Shown here: one piece after another, positions 1 to 8,358 of the stretch | How positions within the stretch are numbered: the first letter of the stretch is position 1 | Layout: each line of letters starts with the position of its first letter | NCBI RefSeq assembly: GCF_009856625.1 | Contig: NZ_CP047241.1 | Location: 3,658,001 to 3,722,000, forward strand | DNA: 64,000 bases | Direction: 5' to 3' | Source: Aquitalea denitrificans | Lineage (GTDB): Bacteria; Pseudomonadota; Gammaproteobacteria; Burkholderiales; Chromobacteriaceae | Notes under the pieces: generated by a model | Told to the model about the DNA's origin: nothing | The model's input: only the letters and a program-made list of their open reading frames with translations | The model's database searches: none | Position numbers and translations under genes: made by a program

Positions 1-735
1 GTCCGGCAGCCCCTCCACGCTGAAACGTGCCTGCTGGCCGGGTTTGATGCGGCCAATCCACTGCGACGGCACACTGGCACTCAACTCCAGCACACCGAGG
101 TCGGCAATGGAAAACAGCCGGGTATTCTTGGCGGCGATTTCACCGGGGTTGATCTTGCGCTCGTACACTACACCAGCAATCGGTGCACGTACCACACTAT
201 CCGCTTGCAAACGGCGGGCGCGGGCCAGCTGGCTGCTTTGTGCCTGCAGCTCACCCTGGCGGACGGTGTATTCGCTTTCGGCCTCGTCATAGGCCAATTG
301 GGAAATGAAGCCCTTCTGCAGCAGCTCGTGCTGCTTGTCCAGCTTGATGCGCGCCAGCTTCAGCCTAGACTGATTACCGGCCAGCTGGGCCTGCTGTTCG
401 CTGACCGACTGGTCCAGCGACTCCGAATCCAGCCGTGCCAGCACCTGGCCCTGACGTACGACCTCGCCCTCGCGCACCAGCACATCGCGCACACGGGCTT
501 CCACCTCGGCGGCAATACTGCTGCTTTTGAGCGCAGCCAGCGTGCCGGTAAACGGCAGGGTATCACGCAGATCTCTACGCACAACCACTTCGATATCGGC
601 GCGTGACAGTGCACGGGACGGCGTTTGTGTGGCCACGGCAGATGCCGCTTCCTTGCTGCCAGCAGAGTCCTCATGCCCACCACAGGCAGCCAATCCCCCT
701 AACACGATTCCCCAGCCCAGCCAGCTTACCTTCAT
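1..735 (-). CDS. RND efflux periplasmic adaptor (HlyD/MFP family), 3' end cut by window edge
   Basis: The visible 245 codons begin at ATG 733-735 and run off the window start without a stop. The N-terminus is a lipoprotein signal with lipobox LAAC at about residues 15-18. It is followed by a biotinyl-lipoyl-like strand (EVEARVRDVLVREGEVV), an alpha-hairpin rich in Gln/Leu, and the second lipoyl half (VRAPIAGVVYERKINPGE). This is the standard membrane fusion protein layout that links an inner-membrane RND pump to an outer-membrane channel. The gene starts 25 nt after mltA on the same strand, so the two may be cotranscribed. The pump gene should lie beyond the window. The substrate cannot be told from the sequence. 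Confidence 0.85.
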   Translation of the reverse strand, partial: MKVSWLGWGIVLGGLAACGGHEDSAGSKEAASAVATQTPSRALSRADIEVVVRRDLRDTLPFTGTLAALKSSSIAAEVEARVRDVLVREGEVVRQGQVLARLDSESLDQSVSEQQAQLAGNQSRLKLARIKLDKQHELLQKGFISQLAYDEAESEYTVRQGELQAQSSQLARARRLQADSVVRAPIAGVVYERKINPGEIAAKNTRLFSIADLGVLELSASVPSQWIGRIKPGQQARFSVEGLPD

Positions 736-760
736 GTTTTTCTTGTTTCCTTCGTGATTA

Positions 761-2008
761 TTACGGTGCAGCCGCCATGGATGGCGTCACACCTCTGGGC
801 AGCAGCATCCACAGGCTGCCGCTTTGCTTCATCTTGCCGGCATACATCCCCGCCTCGCTGCCATAGCCCCAGAACAGGTCAGCCCGTACCGCACCACGAA
901 TGGCGCTGCCGGTATCCTGGGCATGTACCAGCCGGGTAAGCGGCTGCTGGGACAGCGGCCAGGTGGTAGCCAGATATACTGGTGTTCCCAGAGGGATGTA
1001 GCGCGGGTCCACCGCAATGCTGTAGCCACCGGTCAGCGGCACGCCCAGCGCACCCGCCGGGCCGCTGTCTCCTCCCGGCAATGCCTTGAAGAAAACATAG
1101 CTGGGGTTGACGGCAAACAGCTCCTGCTGTCGTCCCGGATTGGCCTTGATCCAGGCCTGGATACCCTGCATGGACGCTGCCGACAACGGCATCTCGCCCT
1201 TGTCGACCAGCCATTTGCCGATGGACTGATAGTTGTAGCCGTTCTGCTCGGCGTAACCGACATGCAGAAAACTGCCATCTTCCAGTTGAATACGCCCGGA
1301 ACCCTGCACCTGCAGGAAGAACAGTTCGACCGGGTCCTCCACCCAGGCCAATATCGGCGCACTGGACACGCCCTTGCCCTGAGCAATTTCGGCACGCGTG
1401 TAATACGGCAGCAGACGGTTGCCGGATAAACGTCCCTTCAGTTTTCCGCTGCGGTTATCTACCGGAAAGTCAGTCGGACGGATTTCCACTTCGCCAGCGC
1501 CCGCCACCGTCTTGCCTGCCAGCAACTGCAAGCGGTTGCTAGCTATCCGGCGCGCCACCAGCACACTGCTGCCGCGCACAGCTGCGGGATAATCCAGAAC
1601 CAGTAGATCAGCTGGTACACCATAAACCGGCCAGGGCGTGCGCTCACTGCGAGTGCGGCTACCATTGAGCAATGGTTCGTAATAACCGGTAATCAGTCCG
1701 CTGCTACTGCTGCCATCATGCACTGGCCAGGCATTGAAGCGGCTTTCGAAGAACTGGCGTACCTGCACTGCGTCGTCTGCCGGCATGTGGGCAGCATCAG
1801 CACACACAGACTGCCAGGCTACCTTGCGCACCAGGGCCTTGCAGCTTTGCTGCAGCGCCAGCAGGGTATCGCCCATTTTCTGCTGCTGCCAGGCAGGCAG
1901 GGCAGACGGGCTAAGCTGGCCACTACTACCAGACAGGGGCGGGGTATACGTAGTAGAACAGGCCGCAAGCCACAACAGCGACAGGGATAACAACAAACGT
2001 TTCAACAT
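761..2008 (-). CDS. mltA: Membrane-bound lytic murein transglycosylase A
   Basis: The protein has 415 residues. It starts with a lipoprotein signal peptide (lipobox LAAC, Cys about 17), which anchors it in the outer membrane. The MltA double-psi barrel carries GYYEP at about 108-112 and QVQGSGRI in the middle. The C-terminal 3D domain contains HAQDTGSAIRGA followed by RADLFWGYG, the acidic catalytic region of the family. MltA cleaves the MurNAc-GlcNAc bond of peptidoglycan to give 1,6-anhydro ends. ATG 2006-2008 is the natural start because the signal peptide begins there, although the ribosome-binding site is weak. The efflux adaptor gene follows on the same strand. Confidence 0.95.
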   Translation of the reverse strand: MLKRLLLSLSLLWLAACSTTYTPPLSGSSGQLSPSALPAWQQQKMGDTLLALQQSCKALVRKVAWQSVCADAAHMPADDAVQVRQFFESRFNAWPVHDGSSSSGLITGYYEPLLNGSRTRSERTPWPVYGVPADLLVLDYPAAVRGSSVLVARRIASNRLQLLAGKTVAGAGEVEIRPTDFPVDNRSGKLKGRLSGNRLLPYYTRAEIAQGKGVSSAPILAWVEDPVELFFLQVQGSGRIQLEDGSFLHVGYAEQNGYNYQSIGKWLVDKGEMPLSAASMQGIQAWIKANPGRQQELFAVNPSYVFFKALPGGDSGPAGALGVPLTGGYSIAVDPRYIPLGTPVYLATTWPLSQQPLTRLVHAQDTGSAIRGAVRADLFWGYGSEAGMYAGKMKQSGSLWMLLPRGVTPSMAAAP

Positions 2009-2270
2009 GGCAGCAACATCAATAAATAGGTGGGGAAACAGGCCGGGAATGCCAGCCGCTCATGTTACCGCGCGGGACTTCCGGCTGCACGGCGCTCAGC
2101 GCGATGGGACCACGCTATCCACAGCAGGTTCTGGCAGCGGCCACTTTTCATCGAGCCGCAACAAAACTGCAAACAAAGCTGGCTAACATGGCCAGCACAA
2201 CACAGTCTACTGGCGCACCATCGCAATGGTCGGCCAGGCCATCACGCTGCTTGAAACAAGGAGATATTTC

Positions 2271-2570
2271 ATGAAACGCCTTTTTGCCCGTTCTGCCCTG
2301 TTTGCAACCCTGGCCCTCTCTATCGGTGGCAGCGCCATGCTGGCACATGCCGAAGATGCTCCGGTCAGCGATGAACAACTGGCCAGCAACGTCAAGAATG
2401 CACTGGATGCTGACCCGGAGCTGAAAACCCTTGACCTGCACGTGGTCAGCAAGAAGCAGGAAGTCACCATTGACGGCAAGATGACCGACGACCAGCAAAT
2501 GTACAAAGCCGGCGTGATTGCCGAAAAAGTACCGGGCGTAAAGTTTGTCATCAACAATATGAATATGTGA
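2271..2570 (+). CDS. BON-domain periplasmic protein
   Basis: A 99-residue protein with a cleavable signal peptide of about 25 residues (MKRLFARSALF... ending AHA) and one BON domain. BON hallmarks are DEQLASNVKNALDAD, then VTIDGKMTDD and a closing VPGVKFVINNM. BON proteins of this size are exported, bind phospholipid surfaces and are often induced by osmotic or envelope stress (OsmY-like). ATG 2271 was chosen because AAGGAG lies just upstream and the signal peptide starts there; an upstream in-frame ATG would add a non-signal extension. It stands alone with its own terminator. The exact role is unknown. Confidence 0.85.
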   Translation: MKRLFARSALFATLALSIGGSAMLAHAEDAPVSDEQLASNVKNALDADPELKTLDLHVVSKKQEVTIDGKMTDDQQMYKAGVIAEKVPGVKFVINNMNM

Positions 2571-2990
2571 TTCTGCAGTCCGTCAGCGGACTGCTTGCTG
2601 TCTATACGCCCCCAGCGCATGGGGGCGTTTTCATTTGTCAGCCGACTCTGAAAATTCGTCATGACGTCAGGATTCACAGCAGATCACCACCTGCACCATC
2701 CCGCAATCACCACGCCAGTTCCCACCACCTGCAGCAGCTAGCTAGTTACCCCCGGTAATCGGTACAGCACATCATCATCACCCATCATGCCAACACCTGA
2801 GCAAGCTGCTCATTTTGCCCGTAATTAAAAGAAAATAAACCAAAATAAGCGCAAGATATCGTAAAAATACTGCATTAAACCACCGCACCCTGATGCATTG
2901 ACCCCACTCGCCGTCGTTCGCACACTCTGCTCCGCGCTGACCGCCAGACTGTGCGGTCCAGCTTTTTACCGTCAATCATCAGGAGTATTC
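2571..2990. other. Intergenic region before the porin gene (420 nt)
   Basis: After the BON terminator this stretch has no credible gene on either strand. An AT-rich tract (about 2815-2880) of A runs is the likely porin promoter zone, but I could not assign convincing -35/-10 boxes. AGGAG at 2980-2985 is the porin ribosome-binding site. Confidence 0.5.
2606..2635 (+). terminator. Rho-independent terminator of the BON gene
   Basis: The hairpin CGCCCCC / GGGGGCG has a short AGCGCAT-type loop and is followed directly by TTTTCATTT. It lies 36 nt after the BON stop codon. Confidence 0.85.
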
Positions 2991-4109
2991 ATGAAAATCC
3001 GCACAGTAGCAGTCTGTCTGCTTTGCGCGTTTCCCGTCATGGCCGCGGCAGAAGTCAGCCTCTATGGCAGTCTGCGTGTGGGGGTGGACAGCATGAAAAG
3101 CACAGATACCGGTTTTCACCGCAGCACGGGCATAGATGATTTCAGCAGCCGGGTCGGCTTCAAGGGAGAAGAAACCCTGGATGGGCAATTGCAGGCCATC
3201 TGGCAAGTGGAAACCGGCCTGGCCATGGACGGCGTGGCAACCGGTGGCAGCGGTAGTGGCACGCTGGCCAACCGCATGAGCTTTGTCGGCCTGCAAGACC
3301 GCTGGGGCAAGCTGCGGGCAGGCTTTATCGACGACGTGCTCACCAATACCCAGGCCACCGACATCTTTGGCAGCCCGCGTCGTGAAGCCTCCAGTGGCAT
3401 TGCCTACCCACTGTATGAAGCACGCGACATCTTTGGCAGCAACAACTACGGCGATAGCCGCTCCAGAAACAGCTTGCGCTACGACAGTCCGCGCCTTCTG
3501 GGCCTGGCAGCAGCCCTGCAGTACGGTGCAGGAGAAGCGCAGGCTGGCGGACGCAAGACGGGTGACACCTGGGGGATGAGGCTGAGTTATGAAAATGCCG
3601 GCTACTTCATCAACTACGCCTTGATGACCCGGCTGAATGCGATAGACAGCCACAACAGCAGCATCCACCGGCTGGAAGCAGGCATGCAGGCAGAAAAACT
3701 CGAGCTGGCCGCAACGCTGCAGCAAATCAGGCTGTACGGCAATGCCTACAAGAACAAGGACAACAGCAGCGATTTCGAAATTCCCGGCATCCTGCAGCAA
3801 AGCGGCATTGCCGCCAGCGGCAATAACAAGCTCACCAGCCAGGTGCTGGCTGTCAGCGCCGCCTACCGCATTGGCAACTTCAAGCCCATGGCCCTGTATT
3901 CCCATCGCGGCAAGGTGCGCATGGATGGCCAGTCGCTCAATTGGTCGGCCAACCAATGGGCAGCCGGGGTGGAGTACAGCATGAGCAAACGCACGCGTCT
4001 GAACGCCGGTTATGGTCAGGTAAGGCAGAATGCGGGTGGCCAGAGCGCGCTGGCCTGGGCCGAGTCCACCGCCAGTACGGGCTGGCTGATGATGCGTACC
4101 GACTTCTAA
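2991..4109 (+). CDS. Gram-negative outer-membrane porin
   Basis: A 372-residue protein with signal peptide (cleavage after about MAAA), mature start EVSLYGSLRVGVDS, alternating amphipathic strands and a terminal aromatic residue (MMRTDF), as needed for BAM recognition. Glycine-rich strand motifs such as SRVGFKGEETLDGQLQAIWQ, NRMSFVGLQ and LRYDSP are typical of the 16-strand trimeric porins of Neisseriales and Burkholderiales (Gram_neg_porin family). It forms a general diffusion channel; selectivity cannot be predicted. ATG 2991 has AGGAG six bases upstream. It is monocistronic, with a hairpin shared with convergent lysA downstream. Confidence 0.93.
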   Translation: MKIRTVAVCLLCAFPVMAAAEVSLYGSLRVGVDSMKSTDTGFHRSTGIDDFSSRVGFKGEETLDGQLQAIWQVETGLAMDGVATGGSGSGTLANRMSFVGLQDRWGKLRAGFIDDVLTNTQATDIFGSPRREASSGIAYPLYEARDIFGSNNYGDSRSRNSLRYDSPRLLGLAAALQYGAGEAQAGGRKTGDTWGMRLSYENAGYFINYALMTRLNAIDSHNSSIHRLEAGMQAEKLELAATLQQIRLYGNAYKNKDNSSDFEIPGILQQSGIAASGNNKLTSQVLAVSAAYRIGNFKPMALYSHRGKVRMDGQSLNWSANQWAAGVEYSMSKRTRLNAGYGQVRQNAGGQSALAWAESTASTGWLMMRTDF

Positions 4110-4140
4110 CCCGCCTCAGCTACTGCCCTGAAAATGCCAA

Positions 4141-4160
4141 AGCCCGCCAGACGGCGGGCT
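4141..4160. terminator. Hairpin between convergent porin and lysA genes
   Basis: AGCCCGCC AGAC GGCGGGCT is a perfect 8-bp stem between two converging genes. The T-run is short, so it is probably a bidirectional but modest terminator. Confidence 0.6.
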
Positions 4161-4183
4161 TGCTGCATGAAACATGCCTTGAT

Positions 4184-5419
4184 TTACATCGCTTCCAGCG
4201 CCAGCAATTCTGCCATGGTCTGACGGCGACGGATCAGCCGCGGTCCGGTAGTGTCCAGCAATACTTCCGGCAGCAAGGGGCGGCTGTTGTAGTTGGAAGA
4301 CATGGTAGCACCATAGGCTCCGGCATCATGGAACACCAGCCAGTCACCTACTTCGGCCTGCGGCAACTGGCGGCTTTCCACCACACCGCCTTCCTGCTGG
4401 GTGAATACATCGCCAGATTCACACAGCGGGCCGGCCACCACGGTAGCCACCGCGCCGCTCTTTTCACGGCCATCGCGCTGCAGTACCGAAATTTCATGGT
4501 AACTGCCATATAGCGAAGGACGCATCAGATCGTTGAAACCGGCATCCACCAGCACAAAATGGCGGCTACCCATATCCTTGACCGCCCGTACCTCAGCCAC
4601 CAGCGCACCGGACTCAGCCACCAGGAAGCGGCCCGGTTCGATTTCCAGCCGCACCGTGTGGCCCAGCAGTTGCTCTACTTCCTTGCGCGCACTATCCCAC
4701 AGCTGGAAGTAGTGATCGGTATCGATACGGCTGTCGCTGTCGCGATACGGAATGGACAAACCACCCCCCGCGGAAATCGCCTCGATATCCTGCCCCAGAC
4801 TACGCACCAGCTCCACCATGGCACCGCAAACCTGCTGCAGATGGCCATAGTCCACGCCGGAGCCGATATGCATGTGGATGCCCACCAGCTTGAGGCCAGA
4901 TGTGGCAATCACTTCCAGCGCAGCCGGCAGGTCAGCATGCCAGATACCATGCTTGCTGTTTTCGCCACCGGTATTGGTCTTGTGGCTGTGGCCATGACCA
5001 AAACCCGGATTGATGCGCAGCCACACGCGGTGGCCAGGCGAACGCTCGCCCAACTGACGCAGCATGTCGATACTGCCGGCATTGACAACAATGCGTTCGG
5101 CCACCACCTGCTCCAGCGTGGCACGGTCCAGCACATCAGCGGTAAACACCACTTCGGACGGTTCAGCCGAGCTCAAGTCGTAACCTGCCTGCCGCGCACG
5201 TTCTATTTCGCCTAGTGACACTGCATCAACCATCACACCCTGCTCACGCATCAGCCGCAGGATATGGGTATTGGAATTGGCCTTCTGCGCATAGCGAATC
5301 ACATCGAACTGTTTGAGCTGAGCAATACGAGCCCGAATCACAGCGGCGTCATATACCCACAGCGGTGCGGAAAATTGTTCGGCCAACGCGGCCAGTTGCG
5401 GTGCAGAAAAGGTTTTCAT
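4184..5419 (-). CDS. lysA: Diaminopimelate decarboxylase
   Basis: A 411-residue PLP enzyme that decarboxylates meso-diaminopimelate to L-lysine, the last step of lysine synthesis. The PLP lysine is in RYAQKANSN (about K46). Other family motifs are SLGEIERA, the glycine loop GSGVDYG, SAGGGLS, EPGRFLV and the C-terminal PLCESGDVF and HDAGAYGA segments. It belongs to the E. coli-type LysA group. ATG 5417-5419 (MKTFSAP) is preferred over an in-frame upstream ATG, by analogy with homologue length. It is divergent from lysR, its expected activator, across a 117-bp control region. Confidence 0.95.
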   Translation of the reverse strand: MKTFSAPQLAALAEQFSAPLWVYDAAVIRARIAQLKQFDVIRYAQKANSNTHILRLMREQGVMVDAVSLGEIERARQAGYDLSSAEPSEVVFTADVLDRATLEQVVAERIVVNAGSIDMLRQLGERSPGHRVWLRINPGFGHGHSHKTNTGGENSKHGIWHADLPAALEVIATSGLKLVGIHMHIGSGVDYGHLQQVCGAMVELVRSLGQDIEAISAGGGLSIPYRDSDSRIDTDHYFQLWDSARKEVEQLLGHTVRLEIEPGRFLVAESGALVAEVRAVKDMGSRHFVLVDAGFNDLMRPSLYGSYHEISVLQRDGREKSGAVATVVAGPLCESGDVFTQQEGGVVESRQLPQAEVGDWLVFHDAGAYGATMSSNYNSRPLLPEVLLDTTGPRLIRRRQTMAELLALEAM

Positions 5420-5468
5420 GGCAATCCATTGATGGTTTTGCATGAGTGTGCCGTGGCTACTGGCAAAA

Positions 5469-5485
5469 ATAAAATATCAATTTAT
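5469..5485. promoter_or_regulatory. Candidate LysR operator in the lysA/lysR divergent region
   Basis: The dyad ATAAA-N7-TTTAT sits between the two divergent starts, in the size and place expected for a LysR-type activator site controlling lysA and repressing lysR. The assignment is by position and symmetry only. Confidence 0.4.
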
Positions 5486-5536
5486 CGACAGGTCTTTCAT
5501 TTATGATATGGACTTTTCAGCTCAGCCGTATCAGCC

Positions 5537-6445
5537 ATGTCTTTCAGCCTGCGCCATGTGGAAATTTTCCACGCCATCATGACCAGCGGCAGCGTGACCG
5601 AAGCCGCCAGCCTGCTCAATACCTCCCAGCCCACCATCAGCCGTGAACTGGCACGGCTGGAACAGCTAAGCGGGCTGGTCCTGTTTGAACGCATCAGGGG
5701 TCGGCTTCGCCCCACCCTGCAAGCGCTGCAGCTGTTCGAGGAAGTCCAGCGCTCCTATCTGGGGCTGGAGCGCATTGTCAGCACCGCCCAGGCCCTGCGC
5801 CATTTTGACGAAGGTCAGCTGTCCATTGCCTGCCTGCCGATGTTTTCCCAGGCGGTCCTGCCCATTGTCTGCCAGCGCTTTTTGCAACGCTATCCCAAGG
5901 TCGGGCTGAATATCACGCCGCAGGAATCTCCCCTGCTGGAAGAATGGCTGGCGGCTCAACGGCATGATCTGGGTTTGAGTGAAAGCCATATCCAGCCACC
6001 TGGCACCAGCCAGCAGCCGGTGTTCTGTGCCGACGAGGTGGCCGTACTGCCGGAAAATCATCCGCTGGCCAACAAGAACGTGCTGGAATTGGCCGACTTC
6101 GCCGGGCAGGCCTTTGTCAGCCTGTCGGCCAGCGACATCTACCGCCAGCAGCTCGATGCCCTGTTTGCCTCACAGGGCATCGAACGCCAGCTCAGGCTGG
6201 AAACCCACAGTGCCGCCTCGGTATGCAGCATGGTGCAACAAGGCATCGGGCTGGCAGTGGTAAACCCACTGACTGCTCTGGCCTTCGCCGGTCATGGTGT
6301 CATCATCAGACCGCTGTCAGTATCGCTCCCCTTCCGGGTCAACTTGCTACGCCCCTTGCACCGCCCTGCATCCACGCTGGTGGATAGTTTTGCCCAACTG
6401 CTGTGCGAGGTGCTGGGCGAAATGCAGGCTGGCAACATGAAATAA
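5537..6445 (+). CDS. lysR: LysR-family activator of lysA
   Basis: A 302-residue LysR-type regulator. The winged HTH occupies about residues 18-60 (SVTEAASLLNTSQPTISREL, then LFERIRGRL). The effector domain follows, with the LysR-specific signatures PQESPLLEEWL, QRHDLGL and ETHSAASVCSMV. The sequence closely resembles E. coli LysR throughout, more than a generic family member. With diaminopimelate as coinducer, LysR activates lysA. The divergent placement next to lysA is the classical arrangement and supports the assignment. Confidence 0.93.
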   Translation: MSFSLRHVEIFHAIMTSGSVTEAASLLNTSQPTISRELARLEQLSGLVLFERIRGRLRPTLQALQLFEEVQRSYLGLERIVSTAQALRHFDEGQLSIACLPMFSQAVLPIVCQRFLQRYPKVGLNITPQESPLLEEWLAAQRHDLGLSESHIQPPGTSQQPVFCADEVAVLPENHPLANKNVLELADFAGQAFVSLSASDIYRQQLDALFASQGIERQLRLETHSAASVCSMVQQGIGLAVVNPLTALAFAGHGVIIRPLSVSLPFRVNLLRPLHRPASTLVDSFAQLLCEVLGEMQAGNMK

Positions 6446-6600
6446 GGTTCTCCGGCCCGCAAAAAATGATAATGGCATTAACATTTTCGACTATACCGAT
6501 ATCACAGCATCGTTTAGCAGACTGAAACGTGCTGCCGGCAATGCTCGGGGAGGGGCTTGCAAGTTGTCATTCCTAAAGCAGCAGTTATCCGGGGATAGAA

Positions 6601-8190
6601 ATGCGTAACAACCAGCCTGTCAGTTCTCACGAATTATTCTTGCACCCGCAGCGCCCCATCGTGACCAAGACCGATCTGAAGGGACACATCACCTACGCCA
6701 ACCGTGCCTTCATTGAAATGAGCGGCTTTTCCGAAAAAGAGTTGCTCGGCCAGCCACATAATGTGGTACGCCATCCGGACATGCCGGTGGAAGCCTTTGA
6801 TGATCTGTGGCAAACCATCAAGGCCGGCCATCCCTGGCGCGGGTTGGTGAAAAACCGCAGCAAACAGGGTGACTACTACTGGGTAGATGCCTATGTCACC
6901 CCCATCCGCGAGAACGGCAATACCGTTGGCTACATGTCGGTACGCAGCGCACCGGACAAGCAGCAATGCCAGCAGGCCGAGCAGCTGTACGCCGATATCC
7001 GCGCCAAACGCAGCAACTTCCCTGCCACACGCCAGCACAAGGCAATGAGCATGCAAAAGCTGCTCACCCTATCCATGCTGCCACCCATCATTGCCCTGCT
7101 GGCGGAGTACATCCTGCCGGAAAGCATTGTTCACGACATTCTCAATGCAGGCAGCATCATCTGGCTGATTGGTGCGGCAGTACTGATTCACAAATGCCTG
7201 GCGACGCCACTTGAACATGCAAAGCAAGGTCTGGCCAAATTGGCAGAAGGCAATTTCAAGGAAGCCATTCCCCAATCGGGCTGTCAGGATATACGCCACA
7301 TGCTGGAAATGCTGGAAACCACGCGCATCAATACCCGCGCCGTGCTGGCCGATGTGGTGACCGGTGCCCATGATATCAGTCTGGCAGCCACGGCCACACA
7401 TACGGAAGCGAGCAATCTGCAAAAACGCGGCGAACATGCGCTGGAAGGGATAACCCGGGTGGCTGCCGCGCTGGAGCAGCTGTCGGTATCAGTGAATGAA
7501 ATCTCCATCACCACCCGCAGGGGTGCCGCCCATGCCACCGAGGCCACCAGCCTGGCCGACGAAGGCGAAGCCAAGATGCTGCAGACCCGCCATGCCACCC
7601 AGCAAGTCATGGGAGAGTTCGAGCACACCCGGGATGCGATTCAGATTCTGGAAAAATCTGCAGAGGAGATAGGATCGGTCACCTCGGTGATCAAGGACAT
7701 CGCCAATCAGACCAATCTGCTGGCACTCAATGCGGCAATCGAAGCAGCTAGGGCGGGCGAGCAGGGACGCGGATTTGCCGTGGTGGCCGATGAAGTACGC
7801 AAGCTGGCAGAGCGTACGGCGGGCAATACCCAGGAAATCGAGCAGTCCATCAATGTGCTGCACGAACGGACTCGCCAGGTATTGCAGAATGTGCAGACTG
7901 CGCTGGACAAGGTGCAAGGGGTAGACAGCGCCATCAGCAACGCCAGCAGCAGTCTGGAAGCCATCCGCCAGGCCAATCAGGGCGTATCGGTATCGGCGGC
8001 AAACGTGGCGGAAATGCTGCAGCAGCAATCATCTGCCTCCACCGAAGTAGCGCAGAACATGGAAACCATGAGCGCGCTGACCGAGCAGAACAGCCAGAGC
8101 ATTGCCAACGCACGTGATGTAGCGGAACAGTTGCACACCACCGCCCATGATCTGAAGCGACTGGTCAGCCATTTCGAACGCCATCTCTGA
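6601..8190 (+). CDS. PAS-containing methyl-accepting chemotaxis protein (Aer-like)
   Basis: A 529-residue receptor with an N-terminal PAS domain (residues about 10-115, motif TYANRAFIEMSGFSEKELLG, then NVVRHPDMP), as in the aerotaxis receptor Aer. A short hydrophobic segment pair at about 145-200 anchors the protein with little or no periplasmic domain. A HAMP-like linker precedes a coiled-coil signalling domain whose tip (EAARAGEQGRGFAVVADEV, about 375-395) contacts CheA/CheW. The Aer-type PAS suggests FAD and redox sensing, but the ligand is not proven. It is monocistronic with its own terminator. Confidence 0.9.
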   Translation: MRNNQPVSSHELFLHPQRPIVTKTDLKGHITYANRAFIEMSGFSEKELLGQPHNVVRHPDMPVEAFDDLWQTIKAGHPWRGLVKNRSKQGDYYWVDAYVTPIRENGNTVGYMSVRSAPDKQQCQQAEQLYADIRAKRSNFPATRQHKAMSMQKLLTLSMLPPIIALLAEYILPESIVHDILNAGSIIWLIGAAVLIHKCLATPLEHAKQGLAKLAEGNFKEAIPQSGCQDIRHMLEMLETTRINTRAVLADVVTGAHDISLAATATHTEASNLQKRGEHALEGITRVAAALEQLSVSVNEISITTRRGAAHATEATSLADEGEAKMLQTRHATQQVMGEFEHTRDAIQILEKSAEEIGSVTSVIKDIANQTNLLALNAAIEAARAGEQGRGFAVVADEVRKLAERTAGNTQEIEQSINVLHERTRQVLQNVQTALDKVQGVDSAISNASSSLEAIRQANQGVSVSAANVAEMLQQQSSASTEVAQNMETMSALTEQNSQSIANARDVAEQLHTTAHDLKRLVSHFERHL

Positions 8191-8197
8191 GCCAGGC

Positions 8198-8225
8198 AAG
8201 CGCCACCGCGAAAGCAGGCGCTTTT
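8198..8225 (+). terminator. Terminator of the chemoreceptor gene
   Basis: AAGCGCC / GGCGCTT stem (8198-8204 with 8217-8223) followed by TTTT. The same bases run into the extended -10 promoter described next. Confidence 0.7.
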
Positions 8226-8233
8226 GCTACAAT
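8225..8233 (+). promoter_or_regulatory. Extended -10 promoter TGC-TACAAT
   Basis: TGC immediately precedes TACAAT (8228-8233), an extended -10 element. No good -35 is seen, which is usual for this class. The predicted start is near 8240, just ahead of the candidate small RNA. Confidence 0.5.
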
Positions 8234-8239
8234 AGCGCG

Positions 8240-8299
8240 GGACGCTGCCGACAAAGGCAGCAGACCGACTCCCACCAGGCGGCCAACGGCCGCCTTTTT
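8240..8299 (+). ncRNA. Candidate small RNA or terminated leader upstream of the kinase gene
   Basis: A short promoter-to-terminator unit of about 60 nt. A first hairpin, GCTGCC (8244-8249) with GGCAGC (8256-8261), is followed by an unpaired stretch containing CTCCCACC (8270-8276). Then comes a strong terminator, GGCGGCC AAC GGCCGCC, with TTTTT (8278-8299). The CU-rich single-stranded part could pair with ribosome-binding sites, as in many Hfq-bound sRNAs. It may instead be a 5' leader that attenuates the kinase-regulator operon, which starts 59 nt later. No family was recognised. Confidence 0.45.
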
Positions 8300-8358
8300 G
8301 TACTTGCTGCCCCCTGCCCGACAGCCAGTCAACCCGGATTGCCAGGAGTAGATTCCGC

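Noticed and set aside
6470..6600. Sigma-28 flagellar promoter ahead of the chemoreceptor gene
   Set aside because: ACCGATAT resembles the -10 but no TAAA lies at the required spacing.
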